35,000 nucleotides of DNA from Symbiodinium natans (GCA_905221605.1 CAJNDS010002678.1:1-35000), one strand, 5' to 3'; counted from the first letter of the stretch, positions 1 through 9,860 are shown. Program-made: numbers and translations. Notes: generated by a model from the sequence alone, not told the origin.

Positions 1-399
1 GGGGGGTGGGGGTGGGGGTGTGGGTGTTGTTGAAGTTTATGGTTTGGGGTTTCGGGGCCTTAGGTGCTTAGGCTCTTTTGTGACGTGTGGCTTGCTGCTT
101 GGAGGGTAGTTTCGGATCTTTTCCGCCACCCGCCCAGCACTCGCGCGTGAGGGTTGAGGGTCGAGGGTTTGCACGCAACCCTAAACCCTAAACCCTAAAC
201 ACCAAACCCGAGCTTGTGTCATGGCGGCACTTTTTGATTCGGCCATCCCATGAGGTGTGGTTTAGGGTTTAGGGCTTGGGGTTTAGGATTTACGGTTTGG
301 GGTGTAGGGTTTAGGGTTGAGCAAACCGGGTGGGCCACGGGCATTTAAGTGTCCGGACTTCTCAGAAACCTGAGGACCTTGAAAACCCAGCACTTTCTC
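1..399. other. Telomere-like repeat region, no gene seen
   Basis: G-rich start, then short degenerate stretches of TTTAGGG and CCCTAAA units (about 180-200 and 250-320) in both orientations, with unique sequence between them. I see no exon with a convincing frame. Confidence 0.6.
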
Positions 400-476
400 A
401 TACTTCTCCTATAGCGAAGGAAGAAAAAAGGCTACCTTTTGTTCCTAGTAAATAAGGAAAGATTAGCGAAGTACGT
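400..476. mobile_element. Inverted-repeat element, family B (short copy)
   Basis: Starts CATACTTCTCC and ends GCGAAGTACG, imperfect inverted ends. The inside (CCTAGTAAATAAGGAAA) matches the family B element that is an intron of the KH gene at 15375-15523 and a further copy at 17527-17641. No coding capacity, so non-autonomous. Confidence 0.55.
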
Positions 477-483
477 ATTCTGG

Positions 484-1728
484 AAGTGTAAGTTCTGGCA
501 CATCCCAGGGGCTGTCGCATGAAATGCATCCAGCGAAACCTCGGCAGAGGCGTCGGCGAAAGTAAGATGCACAAAACTTCATCTTCAGGGATACCATAAC
601 GGTATGCTTTCTCATCCCTTTCCCCCAATTCAGTGGAGGGGTGGGGCTTCAGGGGGCAGAGCCTTTCAATTGAGGTTGGGGGGTTTTAGGGCGAAGGGTT
701 TGGGGTTTAGGGCAAGCCACTTCATGCATGTCACTTCAGCTGGCTACCCTAAACCCTAAACCCTAAACCCTTTTGGGTCTTTCGGCTCACTCTGAAGTTG
801 AGCCTGTACTTTCACTCTCTTCCTGCGCCACCCGAATTAAACCCAAACCCTTCGAGTCTTTTTGTATGTTTTTTGGTGATTTTGGTGCCTTTCGTGTCTC
901 TTTGCGCTTTCGATTGTACTTTCTGTGCATTTTGCTGCCTCTTGACGCCTGTTAATCCTCTCTTCTTTTGGTACTCGGGATCTTTTTTGAATGCAATTCG
1001 GTTTCTTTTGTTCTTTTGAAACCTTGTACAACCTTTTCAAGCTTTTTTTGGACCTAGACTTCAGAATTTGGCTTTCTTTGCCACCCCGGTTTAGGGTTTA
1101 GGGTTTAGAAGTGCAAACGCCAACGATAGCCTGAACGGTACACTGTCGGCTCCCCCATGGCGAGCGCAAGTTAATCGCCAAATCATCTTTCTCACGTCAG
1201 TCTCCAGAAAATCAGGATATACCCTTCTAATTCACAAACACGGATGTTTTCAGACAAGGACACACAACAAGTGCAAAAGCTTGTTCGTTGATGGGCAAGT
1301 TTGATTCAATCGGCTTAATTGTTCGCCTCGAAGATGGGTCGCCTTGAGTCGAAAACGAGATGTTGTTTGGGAGCACTTCTCGTTTTATCGGAAGTTGCAG
1401 TTGTCGCTTAACACAGGAGGACCTCGAACGTCTTAATAACACGTTTTCATTCTCCACCAAACAGGTGCAATGCACCATCAACTAGCTCTACTTCTCCAAA
1501 GACTAAGTTCCGTTGCTGGAAATGAAGGTGCTTAAATCAAGGGCCGTCATCTGAGCTGTTCTGCTTTGTCTCTGGCCATCGTGATCTCTTTGTCAAGGTT
1601 CTTAAGTTAACAAGCGCTTTCAGAGATAAGAAGCCACCGACACATGGACACTTTTAGGAGTCATGCGACCATTTCTGGTTTCCATTTTGGGAGTTGGGAG
1701 TCGGGAGCACATGGTCCATGTTGCTTAC
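484..1728. other. Non-coding stretch with scattered telomeric units
   Basis: Contains small CCCTAAA and TTTAGGG runs (about 675-715, 745-770, 1090-1107) in ordinary sequence, some of it T-rich (810-1080). Open frames here are short and look random. Nothing recognisable. Confidence 0.5.
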
Positions 1729-1830
1729 CTTAGTTGTCCAGTACCTAGCTGCTTTAAAGGTTAACCTTTGGGAATATAAGAGGATTATACTACCCCGAAA
1801 AGGTTGAAGGTTGCCTACTCTACTACTAAG
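1729..1830. mobile_element. Inverted-repeat element, family F
   Basis: A 102-nt element beginning CTTAGTTGTCCAGTA and ending GAAGGTTGCC then TACTACTAAG. On the minus strand it is flanked by the direct repeat GTAA (GTAA|CTTAGTAG ... CAACTAAG|GTAA). That is the layout of an intron with a GT donor and AAG|G acceptor read on the minus strand. The same family forms introns at 9932-10076, 15602-15692 and 25024-25129. No flanking gene is recognised here. Confidence 0.7.
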
Positions 1831-1930
1831 TTACTAAAGAGCTTGCCACATTGCCCACAGGTTGGCGGCAGGAGGACAACCCCTCCCTAAGATCTACAGT
1901 GCTGCACCCTCAGCCCGAACAAGCCCCTGA

Positions 1931-2053
1931 GTTTAGGTTTAGGGTTTAGGGGTTTAGGGTTTAGGGGTTTAGGGGTTTAGGGGTTTAGGGGTTTAGGGGT
2001 TTAGGGGTTTAGGGGTTTAGGGGTTTAGGGGTTTAGGGGTTTAGGGGTTTAGG
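1931..2053 (+). repeat. Telomere-variant tract, 8-mer GGGGTTTA
   Basis: Tandem array in which the telomeric heptamer has an extra G (TTTAGGGG), homogenised over about 100 bases, followed at once by CCCTAA-type units in the opposite orientation (2056-2105). Confidence 0.95.
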
Positions 2054-2162
2054 GTGCCCTAAAACCCTAAGCCCCATAAACCCCATAAACCCCATAAGCC
2101 CTAAGCCTCTTTCAGCCGGCTGAAGACCAATGTTGTTGCGGCTTTGCGGGTTGCAGTTCTCA

Positions 2163-2237
2163 GGGTTTAGGGTTTAGGGTTTAGGGTTTAGGGTTTAGGG
2201 TTTAGGGTTTAGGGTTTAGGGTTTAGGGTTTAGGGTT
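2163..2237 (+). repeat. Interstitial telomeric tract (TTTAGGG)n
   Basis: About ten uninterrupted heptamers. It lies just downstream (minus-strand sense) of exon C of the membrane/PAS-like gene, so it is probably intronic. Confidence 0.95.
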
Positions 2238-2244
2238 GAGCTTG

Positions 2245-3170
2245 GAGCAAGTGGCGACGCCACCAGAGCCAGATCTGAGAGCCAGTCGTAAGCAGGACGG
2301 TGCCGACATGGGCTCCCCGGCAGCAGCACGTGAGGCCTCGATGTGGTTTAGGGTTTAGGGTTTAGGGTTTAGGGTTTAGGGTTTAGGGTTTAGGGTTTAG
2401 GGTTTAGGGTTTAGGGTTTAGGGTTTAGGGTTTAGGAATTTGGGGGAGTAGCTGAGGGGTTTAGGGACTGGGGATGCTTTCAGGGCTTCAGAAAGTGAGT
2501 GTATTTGGGCATGGCAGCTTTAGAAATTTGGGAGATGTTTGGGGGCCTACCCTAAACCCTAAACCCTAGGGTGGCCTCGATGAAGGCAGCAAAGCGCTCC
2601 CTCCCCTCCGCATCCACGATGAGCGACTCGAAGTCGACTCCTGTGAAGTCTGTCCGGTCCACGAGGAGCTGCTGCAAAGATGTGGAAGGCCCATGGATGC
2701 GCAGCTGCTCATCAAGTAGAAGGCTTCCGTCGCTCAGCCCTTTCCTGAGTGGTGCTTTAGAGCCTCTTGAAAAATAATTTATGAAAGGTTCCCTGAAAAG
2801 GGAAGGAAGGGAAATATAAGAATATCCGCAACACTACCAAGTTTCAGAATCTTCTGGAACCCTGCAATCATACTGTGGGCTTTCTCCAACTTCTGATTCG
2901 ACCCCAGGTAGTTATGCACTGCAATCTCGAACAAGCATAGGATGCCGATTCGCCCAAGCAGTATCCACACATGCAAACAGACGAACTCCGCAGTCAGCTG
3001 TGAGCTGCCTCTGAAGTAAGCGGACGCTGCTACGCTGATCAAGCTTTGAAGGAGCGCAGATGGAATAAACATAGTCATGTCCAAGTATAGGAATGCAGCC
3101 ATCATGTGCACGATTGTGATCGCTTGAAACCGCAGCCCCGTGTCGGTGTTCGGCCTGAGCTTCAGGGACT
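2245..3170 (-). CDS. Membrane protein with PAS-like cytoplasmic part, partial gene (3 exons)
   Basis: Exons read on the minus strand: A about 3154-2846, B 2744-2576, C 2336 to about 2245. Joined, they stay in frame. Exon A encodes two hydrophobic helices (around AAFLYLDMTMFIPSALL and VWILLGRIGILCLFEIAV), so a membrane anchor. The A/B junction restores a smooth segment, GFQKILK-GLSDGSLLLDEQ, and B runs to RERFAAFIEA. B/C joins at FIEA-SRAAAGEP and C gives CLRLALRSGSGG. I recall this layout (helices, then a GxCDGxLLLD-type motif, then a PAS-like fold) from multi-copy dinoflagellate proteins, but could not search for it, so function is open. Intron 1 (2845-2745) has a GA donor, intron 2 (2575-2337) a GC donor. 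The start codon and the 3' end are not identified. Confidence 0.6.
2337..2575 (-). other. Intron bounded by inverted telomeric repeats
   Basis: Inferred intron 2 of the membrane/PAS-like gene, 239 nt, GC donor and GAG|G acceptor. The 9-nt sequence ATCGAGGCC occurs at both junctions. In gene sense it begins with about three TTTAGGG units (2571-2549) and ends with about thirteen CCCTAAA units (2436-2345), so its two ends could pair as a telomeric hairpin. Confidence 0.6.
2745..2845 (-). mobile_element. Introner-like intron with GAAA target repeat
   Basis: Inferred 101-nt intron. In gene sense the exon ends ATTCT, then GAAA|CTTGGTAG opens the intron, and CCACTCAG|GAAA closes it. The 4-nt direct repeat GAAA flanks an insert whose first bases match the family E terminus CTTGGTAG, although the interior has diverged from other copies. 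Donor GA, acceptor CAG|G. Confidence 0.65.
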
Positions 3171-3250
3171 CTAGGGTTTATATGTATGATTTAGGGGTTT
3201 AATCGCTCTCACTCGGACAGGCCAGGCGAGGTACAATCTGGGTTCGCAGC

Positions 3251-3497
3251 TTGCACGAATTCGCACTAATTCGCACATCCAAGGAGTTGCAACTTGGCAT
3301 AGCCGAGGAGCTCAGCACTGGACAACGAGCAACATGCAAAGAAACTCACTCAACCAGAAGTGCACCCAAGCAACAAAGCAAGCGCAAACAACCGACCGAA
3401 GTACACAATACTCAAACAGACCTTCTTCTGAGCGTCCGAGTTCAACTCGCCCCTGAACTCATGCACTATACAAAGAGCTGGCTTAGGAATTCACTGG
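3251..3497. other. Unassigned sequence between two genes
   Basis: Non-repetitive sequence with one open plus-strand frame of 84 codons. Its composition is Gln/Thr/Lys rich without a recognisable motif. I do not support it as a gene. Confidence 0.3.
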
Positions 3498-4252
3498 TTG
3501 CCTGACGACCCGGAAAGCATGTCTTGGCGAGACTTCAAGAGAGCACGCATCAGGATCACGCAGTTCTTCTTCTCATTGCTCGTGCTGGGGCCCGTTGAGC
3601 TTCGGCGCATTCTACACAGACTGTGTCGCGCATCTGTGATGAGGCCGTCCAAGGTGGTGGGGGCAAGTCATGCCGAATCGGTCTCCAGCATACCAAGGTA
3701 CTATTGAAGCCACCGATCAGCCAAGGCAACCATGCCCGAGCTTGCAAAAGGGCCCGAGACTTCCGGATATTTCCGAGACTCCCTGAGCTCCCGTGCTGCT
3801 TCGTCATGGCTGGTGGAGTTCGCAAGTTGGCTGCAAACTTGGCCCACCCCCGCCGCACGGCAAAGTGCCTCGGCCTGGGGGAGGTTGCCAGCTCCATTTC
3901 TCGCATTCTGCAGACGGTGGAGGAGGCGAAAGTGGCTGCTACTGCCGCCCATGTAGCTACCCAGACTGATTCGAGTGTGGGGGTGCTTCGGCCTGATGCG
4001 TGTGTGGCCACTCAGACTGAGATAACGCCAGACGCATCTGCTGCGCCCACCGTGACCGACATGGACTATGAGCTAGAAGCCTGTGAGATCGCGAGCTTCA
4101 TGGACGAGATGGTGCGTGACTCTGCAGAGGGTGATGATGTCGACACTGCGGTGCGTCCAACGTCGCCTGAGCCGGGGTTGTCGACGAAAGGTCCAGCTGG
4201 ACCCACTGGGGCGAAATTGCAGCCGGAAGGTGGCTTGAGCCGTGTGATTTAG
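3498..4252 (+). CDS. Hypothetical protein, possible two-exon gene
   Basis: Two stretches look coding on the plus strand. The first (3498 to about 3655) reads SWRDFKRARIRITQFFF and ELRRILHRLCRASVMRPSK. The second (about 3807-4252) is GC-rich, has MAGGVRKLAANLAHPRR near its start, two VATQT[DE] motifs, then an acidic region (YELEACEIASFMDEM) and a stop written into TTTAGGG (ATTTAGGG). The frame changes between the stretches, so an intron is likely near 3655-3790; CCAAG|GT occurs twice there (3650s and 3690s). No domain recognised. Codon choice supports coding, but start, intron and function are guesses. Confidence 0.4.
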
Positions 4253-5405
4253 GGTTTAGCCACTTCTGAAGAACGGCACAACTGCTTGCGGCAGGGCACG
4301 GCAATTTATGCGTGATTGTGAAAAAACATTGGGAACAATTATACTACGAATCATATTCCGAATAAGGCGAAGGGAAACAATGACAACAATAACAATGACA
4401 GTCATCAAGGCAAAGACAAGACACAGATCACAAAAACAAACAGGAAGCAACACAAGCAAATTGAAAAATAGGAAGATGGCCACTAACAAAAGCGGCATCC
4501 ACGAAAACAACGACAACAGCAGCAACGATGATAAGGGGAAAATGCAGAAACGCATCAGGATGGTCGAAGAGCAGGATGGCCGGGAAACTTAGACGAAGGC
4601 CCACACCAACAGGCAGAGACGTCCGACGAAGGGGTAGGGGGGTTCGACAAAGGCCGATAAAGCAACAGACGAGGCGAAGGTTCGAAGAAGGACGGAGGGT
4701 TCGACGAAGGCCGCAAGGGCCTTCCGGGGGGCGGGTTCGACGAAGGCCAGGGTCTCGACGACGACGAAGGCTGAATGGGTTCGACGGGCCTTCGCTGGAG
4801 GCTGTGTGCCATTCCCACCCCCATTCGCCAACACCGCGCAAATGAAATCGATCATCCGTGCCCCACAGGCGACCTGATGTGGGAGCCGTTCTGCCATTCT
4901 GCCATTTTCAGACCCACCCTAAACTCTAAACCCTAAACCCTAAAGCCTAGACCCGAAACCCTAAACCCTAAACCCAGTCTTCTGCCGCGACTCTTCGCGG
5001 AATGGAGGGTGGTCACTTCACTATAAGAGGCAGAACTAGCAACTGGGAGCCCATATCTTGTTGCAACAAAAGCCGCCACTTGGAACCCTCCGCATCAAAT
5101 CTCTTCCGTTTTGGCACGCAAACCAGCTGTGTGCCTCAAAACAGGCGATCTTTGGTGAGTGTCACAGGAGCTTTGAGGGTTTGAAAGGGATCCACGGTAA
5201 CAATAACATGATCGACCACAGCAGCAAAAGCAGCCGCTGTAGCAACAGCGGCAGCTGTAGCAAAAGCAGCGGATGCATGCTACGCATATCAATCATCGTG
5301 GCGCTGATGCACGAACGAAACATGCAACAAAAGAGCCGTGAACTTGGAATACCAGTTTAAAATACAAGAGCCAACACATAATGTCAGCGCCAACGCTACC
5401 AGCAA
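4253..5405. other. Low-complexity and degenerate-repeat region
   Basis: 4360-4560 is A-rich low-complexity sequence. 4585-4800 holds a degenerate repeat of the unit GGTTCGACGAAGG (about eight loose copies), which gives Arg-rich or Pro/Ser-rich frames on either strand. 4920-4975 has CCCTAAA units. 5215-5275 has AGCAGC-rich imperfect inverted sequence. No supported gene. Confidence 0.55.
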
Positions 5406-5573
5406 ACGCAAGGAACAGCTACTAGCCCTAAACCCTAAACCCTAAGCCCTAAACCCTAAACCCTAAACCCTAAGCCCTAAGCCCTAAGCCCTAAACCCTA
5501 AACCCTAAACCCTAAACCCTAAACCCTAAACCCTAAACCCTAAACCCTAAGCCCTAAGCCCTAAGCCCTAAGC
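5406..5573 (-). repeat. Telomeric tract, CCCTAAA with CCCTAAG blocks
   Basis: About 23 units. The A-to-G variant CCCTAAG comes in runs of three to four identical units rather than singly, which suggests local unit expansion. Confidence 0.95.
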
Positions 5574-5582
5574 TAGCTCAAG

Positions 5583-5668
5583 CATGCCCAAGGAACAGGT
5601 GTGGATCCCAGGCGCCGAGGCTGACCATGGGTATGAGCACAAAGTTTGCAAATCCAAGCACCTTCTGG
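5583..5668 (+). CDS. Candidate exon between telomeric tracts
   Basis: Non-repetitive GC-rich island bracketed by CCCTAAA on the left and TTTAGGG on the right. It is fully open in a plus frame starting MPKEQVWIPGAEADHGYEH and ending KSKHLLG. It could be entered after CTCAAG (5582) and left at CTGG|GTCCTAGGG (GT donor). Only about 86 nt, so coding is suggested by composition and context, not proven. No domain. Confidence 0.35.
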
Positions 5669-5671
5669 GTC

Positions 5672-5740
5672 CTAGGGTTTAGGGTTTAGGGTTTAGGGTT
5701 TAGGGTTTAGGGTTTAGGGTTTAGGGTTTAGGGTTTAGGG
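5672..5740 (+). repeat. Interstitial telomeric tract (TTTAGGG)n
   Basis: About ten heptamers, directly after the candidate exon at 5583-5668 and directly before a family H element. Confidence 0.95.
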
Positions 5741-5810
5741 TGTTGTGCTGGCTGGTTCTTAGTAGGGCACAGGCAGTTCGGCCCCTATATGATCCCTTAA
5801 AGGGTATATA

Positions 5811-5907
5811 TTGGGATGTTCCCCCTTTTCCTAACAGTCCTTAATCAGGAGTATAGTACCCCCTACTATAGCCCTTATTAAGGACTGGGAAAAGGGGAAC
5901 ATCCAAA
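5811..5907. mobile_element. Inverted-repeat element, family G
   Basis: Near-palindrome: starts TTGGGATGTTCCCCCTTTT and ends AAAAGGGGAACATCCAAA, with AACAGTCCTTAAT / ATTAAGGACT inside. Other copies: 6223-6320, 7506-7607, 21669-21746; partial or rearranged copies about 11436-11577, 18539-18577 and 25906-25937. No coding capacity; a MITE-like non-autonomous element. Confidence 0.8.
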
Positions 5908-5910
5908 GGT

Positions 5911-5943
5911 GTATATATATATATAAACACTTAGAAACAAAAA

Positions 5944-5975
<32 letters not shown>

Positions 5976-6050
5976 ATTAAAAACAAATATATATATATAT
6001 ATATATATGTATATAAATATACATATATATATATATATTAATTTGTTTAT
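5911..6050. repeat. AT microsatellite
   Basis: Long TATATA runs broken by short A/T variants, inserted between family G and the right half of family H. Confidence 0.9.
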
Positions 6051-6222
6051 AATAAATAAATATGTGTGTCTATGTCTGGCCCTCATTCCCTCATTCCCTA
6101 CTCAGAACTCCGTTGGCCTTTCGGGACGGCGCCACGTGGCCGCTGCTGATGCCGAGGCTCACGCCGTAGGCCTTGGCTGCTTTGGAGGTTTAGGGTTTAG
6201 GGTTTAGGGTTTAGGGTTTGGG

Positions 6223-6320
6223 TTGGGATGATCCCCCTTGTACGAACAGTCCTAAATACAGATTATCATAGGGGTACTATAATCCCTATTAAGGAACATC
6301 CCAATTCAGGAACATCCCAA
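6223..6320. mobile_element. Inverted-repeat element, family G
   Basis: Begins TTGGGATGATCCCCCTTGTA, contains the family core GGGGTACTATAATCCCTATT, and ends with a duplicated terminus (GGAACATCCCAATTCAGGAA then CATCCCAA). Confidence 0.7.
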
Positions 6321-6359
6321 ATCTTTGTGCTCGAGGTGCATGAAAATTCCAAAAAAACA

Positions 6360-6952
6360 TCACACGAAGAATCCAGAAGCCCAGTATTCAAAAAACTGTC
6401 GAGATGCGCAGAAGGCGGAAGCTAAGTCATAAGCGTGCGGTATATTCTGGTCGTGCAGAAGATTCCATACGCTGTGCAGAACGTACCTAGGACGTCCCCC
6501 TAAACTCCTTCTGAAAATGTTCCGACATATAGGCCTCTTAAACCCAATAAGGGAAAATACAAAACGTCCCAAGGCCCTACCGGGGACAGAAGATCGAGGT
6601 GGCAAATGACCATGCCGCCATAACGGAGGTTGAGGGCCCTCAGCTTCTCCATCTCCTCTTCCACACTCCCAGCGTCCATGGCATGTTGCCCACCTCTTTG
6701 CAAGTAGTCGCGCATCCTTACTAGCCCAGTAACCACATGAAAAAAAAAAGGGTAGCCGCTTTGTGGGGTTGGCTGCTTAATAAGGGAACCCGGAACTGCC
6801 CAGAACAAAAGAGAAAGGGTCAAGGGTACCACTGGGCCACCAAGCATCTTGTTCAAAGCTGTGAGGGCATGTGTTCCTATGATGTGGCAATGGAACAGGG
6901 CAGCCGCAGTGCATGCTGCCAGGAAAATCTGTCCATTGCTGTCGGACCACAT
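6360..6952 (-). CDS. Unknown protein, three-exon gene interrupted by two repeat-derived introns
   Basis: Minus-strand exons about 6952-6849, 6716-6581 and 6536-6360 (TGA at the end). They join without a stop: exon 1 has a hydrophobic stretch (NGQIFLAACTAAALF) and ends THALTALNK; exon 2 continues MRDYLQRGGQHAMDAG then EEEMEKLRALNLRYGG; exon 3 gives RYVLHSVWNLLHDQNIPHAY and FCASRQFFEYW. Without removing the inserts the frame reads through element sequence, which makes the spliced form more natural. Intron 1 is a family E element with GATG target repeats (GA donor). Intron 2 is a 44-nt family D element (GT donor, AAG|A acceptor). The start codon at 6952 is only the first ATG; earlier exons are possible. 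I do not recognise the protein. Confidence 0.55.
6537..6580 (-). mobile_element. Family D element used as a 44-nt intron
   Basis: In gene sense GTAGGGCCTTGGGACG ... ATTGGGTTTAAG. The same sequence forms the last intron of the KH gene (15034-15083) and recurs at 22291-22348. Donor GT and acceptor TTTAAG belong to the element itself. Confidence 0.65.
6717..6848 (-). mobile_element. Family E element used as an intron, GATG target repeat
   Basis: 132 nt. Gene sense: AACAA|GATG-CTTGGTGGCCCAGTGGTACC ... GGTTACTGGGCTAGTAAG|GATG. Terminal inverted repeats about 14 nt, direct repeat GATG on both sides, GA donor. Sister copies at 15168-15339 and 23986-24112 have the same ends and the same orientation relative to their genes. 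Confidence 0.75.
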
Positions 6953-7106
6953 GGTGAGGGATATGGAAACCTCTCATAAGTGCCGGAAGAGCAGCAAACT
7001 GCGAACAGCAGCAAGTCCACAAGCCAATCAAATACTGGGTGCCGTGAGCTCAAACTCCCTGACTCCACAAAACACGTGTAGTCTCGCATTCAGCGAGATG
7101 CCAGAA

Positions 7107-7505
7107 ATCAACGGTTTAGGGTTTAGGTATATGGTTTAGGGTTTAGGGTCGACGCTGATGTAGCACGACCTTTCTCAACCATGTAGATGCGAAACCCAAA
7201 GCTGTCTTGGATCTTGGATCCACGGGTCTACATTCTCAGGGCGTTTTTGCAATCTAAATAGAGCACTTGTGCTTGATTTGCCTTTGCGCTTGTTTGTCCT
7301 TAATTTGTCCTTGAGTTACGTTAATTGCCTGTTAGTTTTTTGTGCTGCCTCTGTTTTGTCTTGGGCTATGTTGTCCAACCAAACAAAGGTACACGAAACA
7401 CATTGCTGCCACCCGCCCCCATGTGATTTTGTTCATGTGAACAGGCAAACGGGAGCGGGTTGATAACAGCGAAACAACACCAAAAGAGACATCTTTAGCC
7501 ACACA
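7107..7505. other. No gene seen; scattered telomeric units
   Basis: Short TTTAGGG runs at about 7112-7150, then T-rich ordinary sequence. No frame with convincing coding character. Confidence 0.5.
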
Positions 7506-7607
7506 TTGGGATGTTCCCCCTTTCTACCAACAGGTCTTCAATAGGGAATATGGTCGGGGTACTATAATCCGTTTAAAGGACTGTTAGTCTAAGGGGGAAC
7601 ATCCCAA
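7506..7607. mobile_element. Inverted-repeat element, family G
   Basis: TTGGGATGTTCCCCCTTTCT ... GGGGGAACATCCCAA, with the core GGGGTACTATAATCC. The arms pair over roughly 35 nt. Confidence 0.8.
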
Positions 7608-7952
7608 AGCTACACGCTATTCGGATGGGAGGGGGTCATGTGGCGTGTCTTGAATTAGGGTTTAGGGCTTAGGGTTTAGGGTTTAAGGTTTAGGGTTTAG
7701 GGTTGTCAGACATCGCCGGGCATCTGGTCTAAACCCCGAAAACCCTGCTTTTTTGTTATCAGGCTTTGCTACTTTTTGTTTTCTGAGCACTCTTTTTGTT
7801 TGACTAGTCTTGATTCTTGGGTTTTCCTAGGACACTCACTATGAATTTTCACTGAGAGGTGCCTGCCAAATTTTCCTGTAAAGCACCAAAGAAAGAAAAA
7901 AGACAGAAGGTTAGATTAATAACAACATTAGAAGGCAATAAAGAGAGCCATA

Positions 7953-8008
<56 letters not shown>
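7953..8008. repeat. AAAG microsatellite
   Basis: About thirteen GAAA/AAAG units inside a purine-rich stretch (7880-8110). It creates a spurious Lys/Glu/Arg frame. Confidence 0.95.
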
Positions 8009-8109
8009 ACGAGAAAAACACAGAAATCAAGAAGGAACACAAAGAAACAAAGGAATAATGACAGAAAGAAAGAAGACACGAAGTCAGAAAAAGGAAATAA
8101 CGTAAAAAT

Positions 8110-8600
8110 AAGAAATATCAAAGGTCGACATGCCGAAAAGATCAGTTGATATGAAATAAGCAAATAAAGAGAACCAACAGCGACATGAATGCAGAACGAA
8201 CGAATGACAGTAAAGATATACATAAAGCAATACGCGGGAACGTGAACATGCACAGCAAAGGAATGGAATGAATTAAGACGGAACACCCGGGGACTTAACT
8301 TAAATCTAGCAGACAAAGTACAGACAGACATATATATATATATTTATATTTATCTATCTATATTTACTTATTATTTATAGCATGTGCATATAAATATAAA
8401 GCTGAATATAAATATGAATACATATATATATATAGAGAGAGAGTGTGTGTATACAAATCTACAGTGTATACATAGTGACATAGTCTATATGTATACAACA
8501 TACAAACCCTAGAGTCTATGTATAGAATATTTTTGCATCGCATCGAGTATTGGCAGTATCTAGGCCTTTAGGCTTTCAGTGTATAAGAGTTGTGGGCTCA
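8110..8600. other. AT-rich non-coding region
   Basis: Includes TATA microsatellite runs (8330-8350, 8422-8435) and AG/GT dinucleotide runs. No gene seen. Confidence 0.6.
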
Positions 8601-8638
8601 GGGTTTAGGGTTTAGGGTTTAGGGCCAAGAGCCTTCAG

Positions 8639-8717
8639 GCAGCAACGCAAGCCTGAACTTCCAGTGCTTGCAGACTCAAAGCTCGTCACTCGAACCCCTG
8701 CGCCCCAGGGCCCCAAG
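8639..8717 (+). CDS. Candidate exon
   Basis: GC-rich island between TTTAGGG tracts, entered after CCTTCAG and left at CCCCAAG|GACTGACC (GA donor). Two plus frames are open across it, for example QQRKPELPVLADSK. Short and ambiguous. Confidence 0.25.
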
Positions 8718-8739
8718 GACTGACCCCCCGCCCCCCCCG

Positions 8740-8812
8740 TTTAGGGTTTAGGGTTTAGGGTTTAGGGTTTAGGGTTTAGGGTTTAGGGTTTAGGGTTTAG
8801 GGTTTAGGGTTA
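8740..8812 (+). repeat. Interstitial telomeric tract (TTTAGGG)n
   Basis: About ten units after a C-run; a short CCCTAAA pair in opposite orientation follows at 8847. Confidence 0.95.
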
Positions 8813-8859
8813 GGGTTCAGCCCAAGGGCCCTCATGTTTTCAGTTACCCTAAACCCTAC

Positions 8860-9733
8860 ACCTCCGAACATGCTTAGTCAACACTGGCTCCTCCCGCTTC
8901 TCAGGTCACGGGAAAATAATGCAACCCGCCCGGCTTTTTCATATCCGAGATGGGCCGATAGCAGCAAGTCTGGAGGTTCCTCTAATAAGGAGTCTAGTGT
9001 TTTGGTGGTATCTTCGGATAAACTGTTCTTATGGAACCAAATCACTGTGCTTTTCTTTCATTGTCCTGATTTGGTCCTTGCTGTGTCTTGCGTCGTGTTT
9101 TGTGTCTTCTCACGTTCATGGAGACCCTGAGAATCTGGACCCCAAACACAGCTCAATCAGCGGAGCCCTAAACCCTAAACCCCAAACCCCAAACCCTAAA
9201 TCCTAAACCCTAAACCCTAAACCCTAAACCCGGGAATCCCAGATCATGAGCCCAGACAATTGCGACAGGTGCATCCCAAGGGTCCCTCTCTTTGACTTCT
9301 AACTCTGAATCTGCGCCCAATCGACTGAGACCATCCATGCCACCACTGCATTTGCAGTGGCACTGGCACACATCAGTTCTGGCGAGAGTTCTCACGCAGA
9401 TGAGCTTGAGCATCGATAGGGACCGGGGAAAATTCCACATTCCTACCCGGAGGAAAACATGTGATAATCAAGCCAGAGGATTGGAAACGGATTTTCCCCT
9501 TGCTCCCCAGTCACAGGCCACCCGAAGTGTTGGGCAGTTCTCTAACATGTCGTCCCTTATTCTGGCTACAGAACCATACCCTAATCCCTTTGTTGAACCC
9601 AGACTACCCTAAACCTTAAAAACCTCAACCCTGAGACGGTCCATAGAACAGGAGCCCTAAACCCTAGTTTAGAGGACTGACCAGGAGAATGCCGGGGAGC
9701 AAAAAAGTTGAAAAGTAGAAAAGTTGCACCGAC
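8860..9733. other. No gene recognised
   Basis: Open frames of up to 106 codons exist on both strands around 8900-9600 but overlap each other and lack motifs. CCCTAAA runs at about 9165-9230 and 9605-9665. Left unannotated. Confidence 0.45.
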
Positions 9734-9846
9734 CTTGGCTGCGCTTTGGAGGGTAGCAAAAAAACTAAACTTTTAGCTGCCTTATTAAGAAACCCAATAG
9801 ACCCAAAAAGGCTAAAGATGTAAAGTTACAGTAAAGCACCACAAAG
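9734..9846. mobile_element. Dispersed element, family C
   Basis: Shares about 110 nt with 27558-27671 at high identity: CTTGGCTGC, then GGGTAGCAAAAAA, then AAAGATGTAAAGTTACAG and TAAAGCACCACAAAG. It lies directly upstream of a probable exon start (CCAG|CATTC at 9861), so it may end an intron. Confidence 0.7.
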
Positions 9847-9860
9847 CGACTTGGTTCCAG

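Larger units (their letters stand above)
5751..6105 (+). mobile_element. Family H inverted-repeat element split by nested insertions
   Basis: Left part GCTGGTTCTTAGTAGGG with the following CCCTATATGATCCCTTAAAG, right part CCTCATTCCCTCATTCCC then TACTCAGAAC. Together they correspond to the two halves of the compact family H element that forms an intron at 24235-24353. Between them sit a complete family G element (5811-5907) and an AT microsatellite (about 5911-6050). Confidence 0.6.

Noticed and set aside
1-2440. A real chromosome end
   Set aside because: Telomeric units occur across the whole window on both strands, are short, mixed with unique sequence, and lie inside genes.
3556-4011. 151-codon minus frame opposite the hypothetical plus-strand gene
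   Set aside because: Shadow of the GC-rich plus frame; no motif and poor residue composition.
4428-4897. Several overlapping frames of 89-137 codons
   Set aside because: All derive from the degenerate GGTTCGACGAAGG repeat and A-rich low complexity; none has a domain.
7859-8149. Lys/Glu/Arg-rich frame of 96 codons
   Set aside because: Comes from the AAAG microsatellite and purine-rich flanks; composition only.
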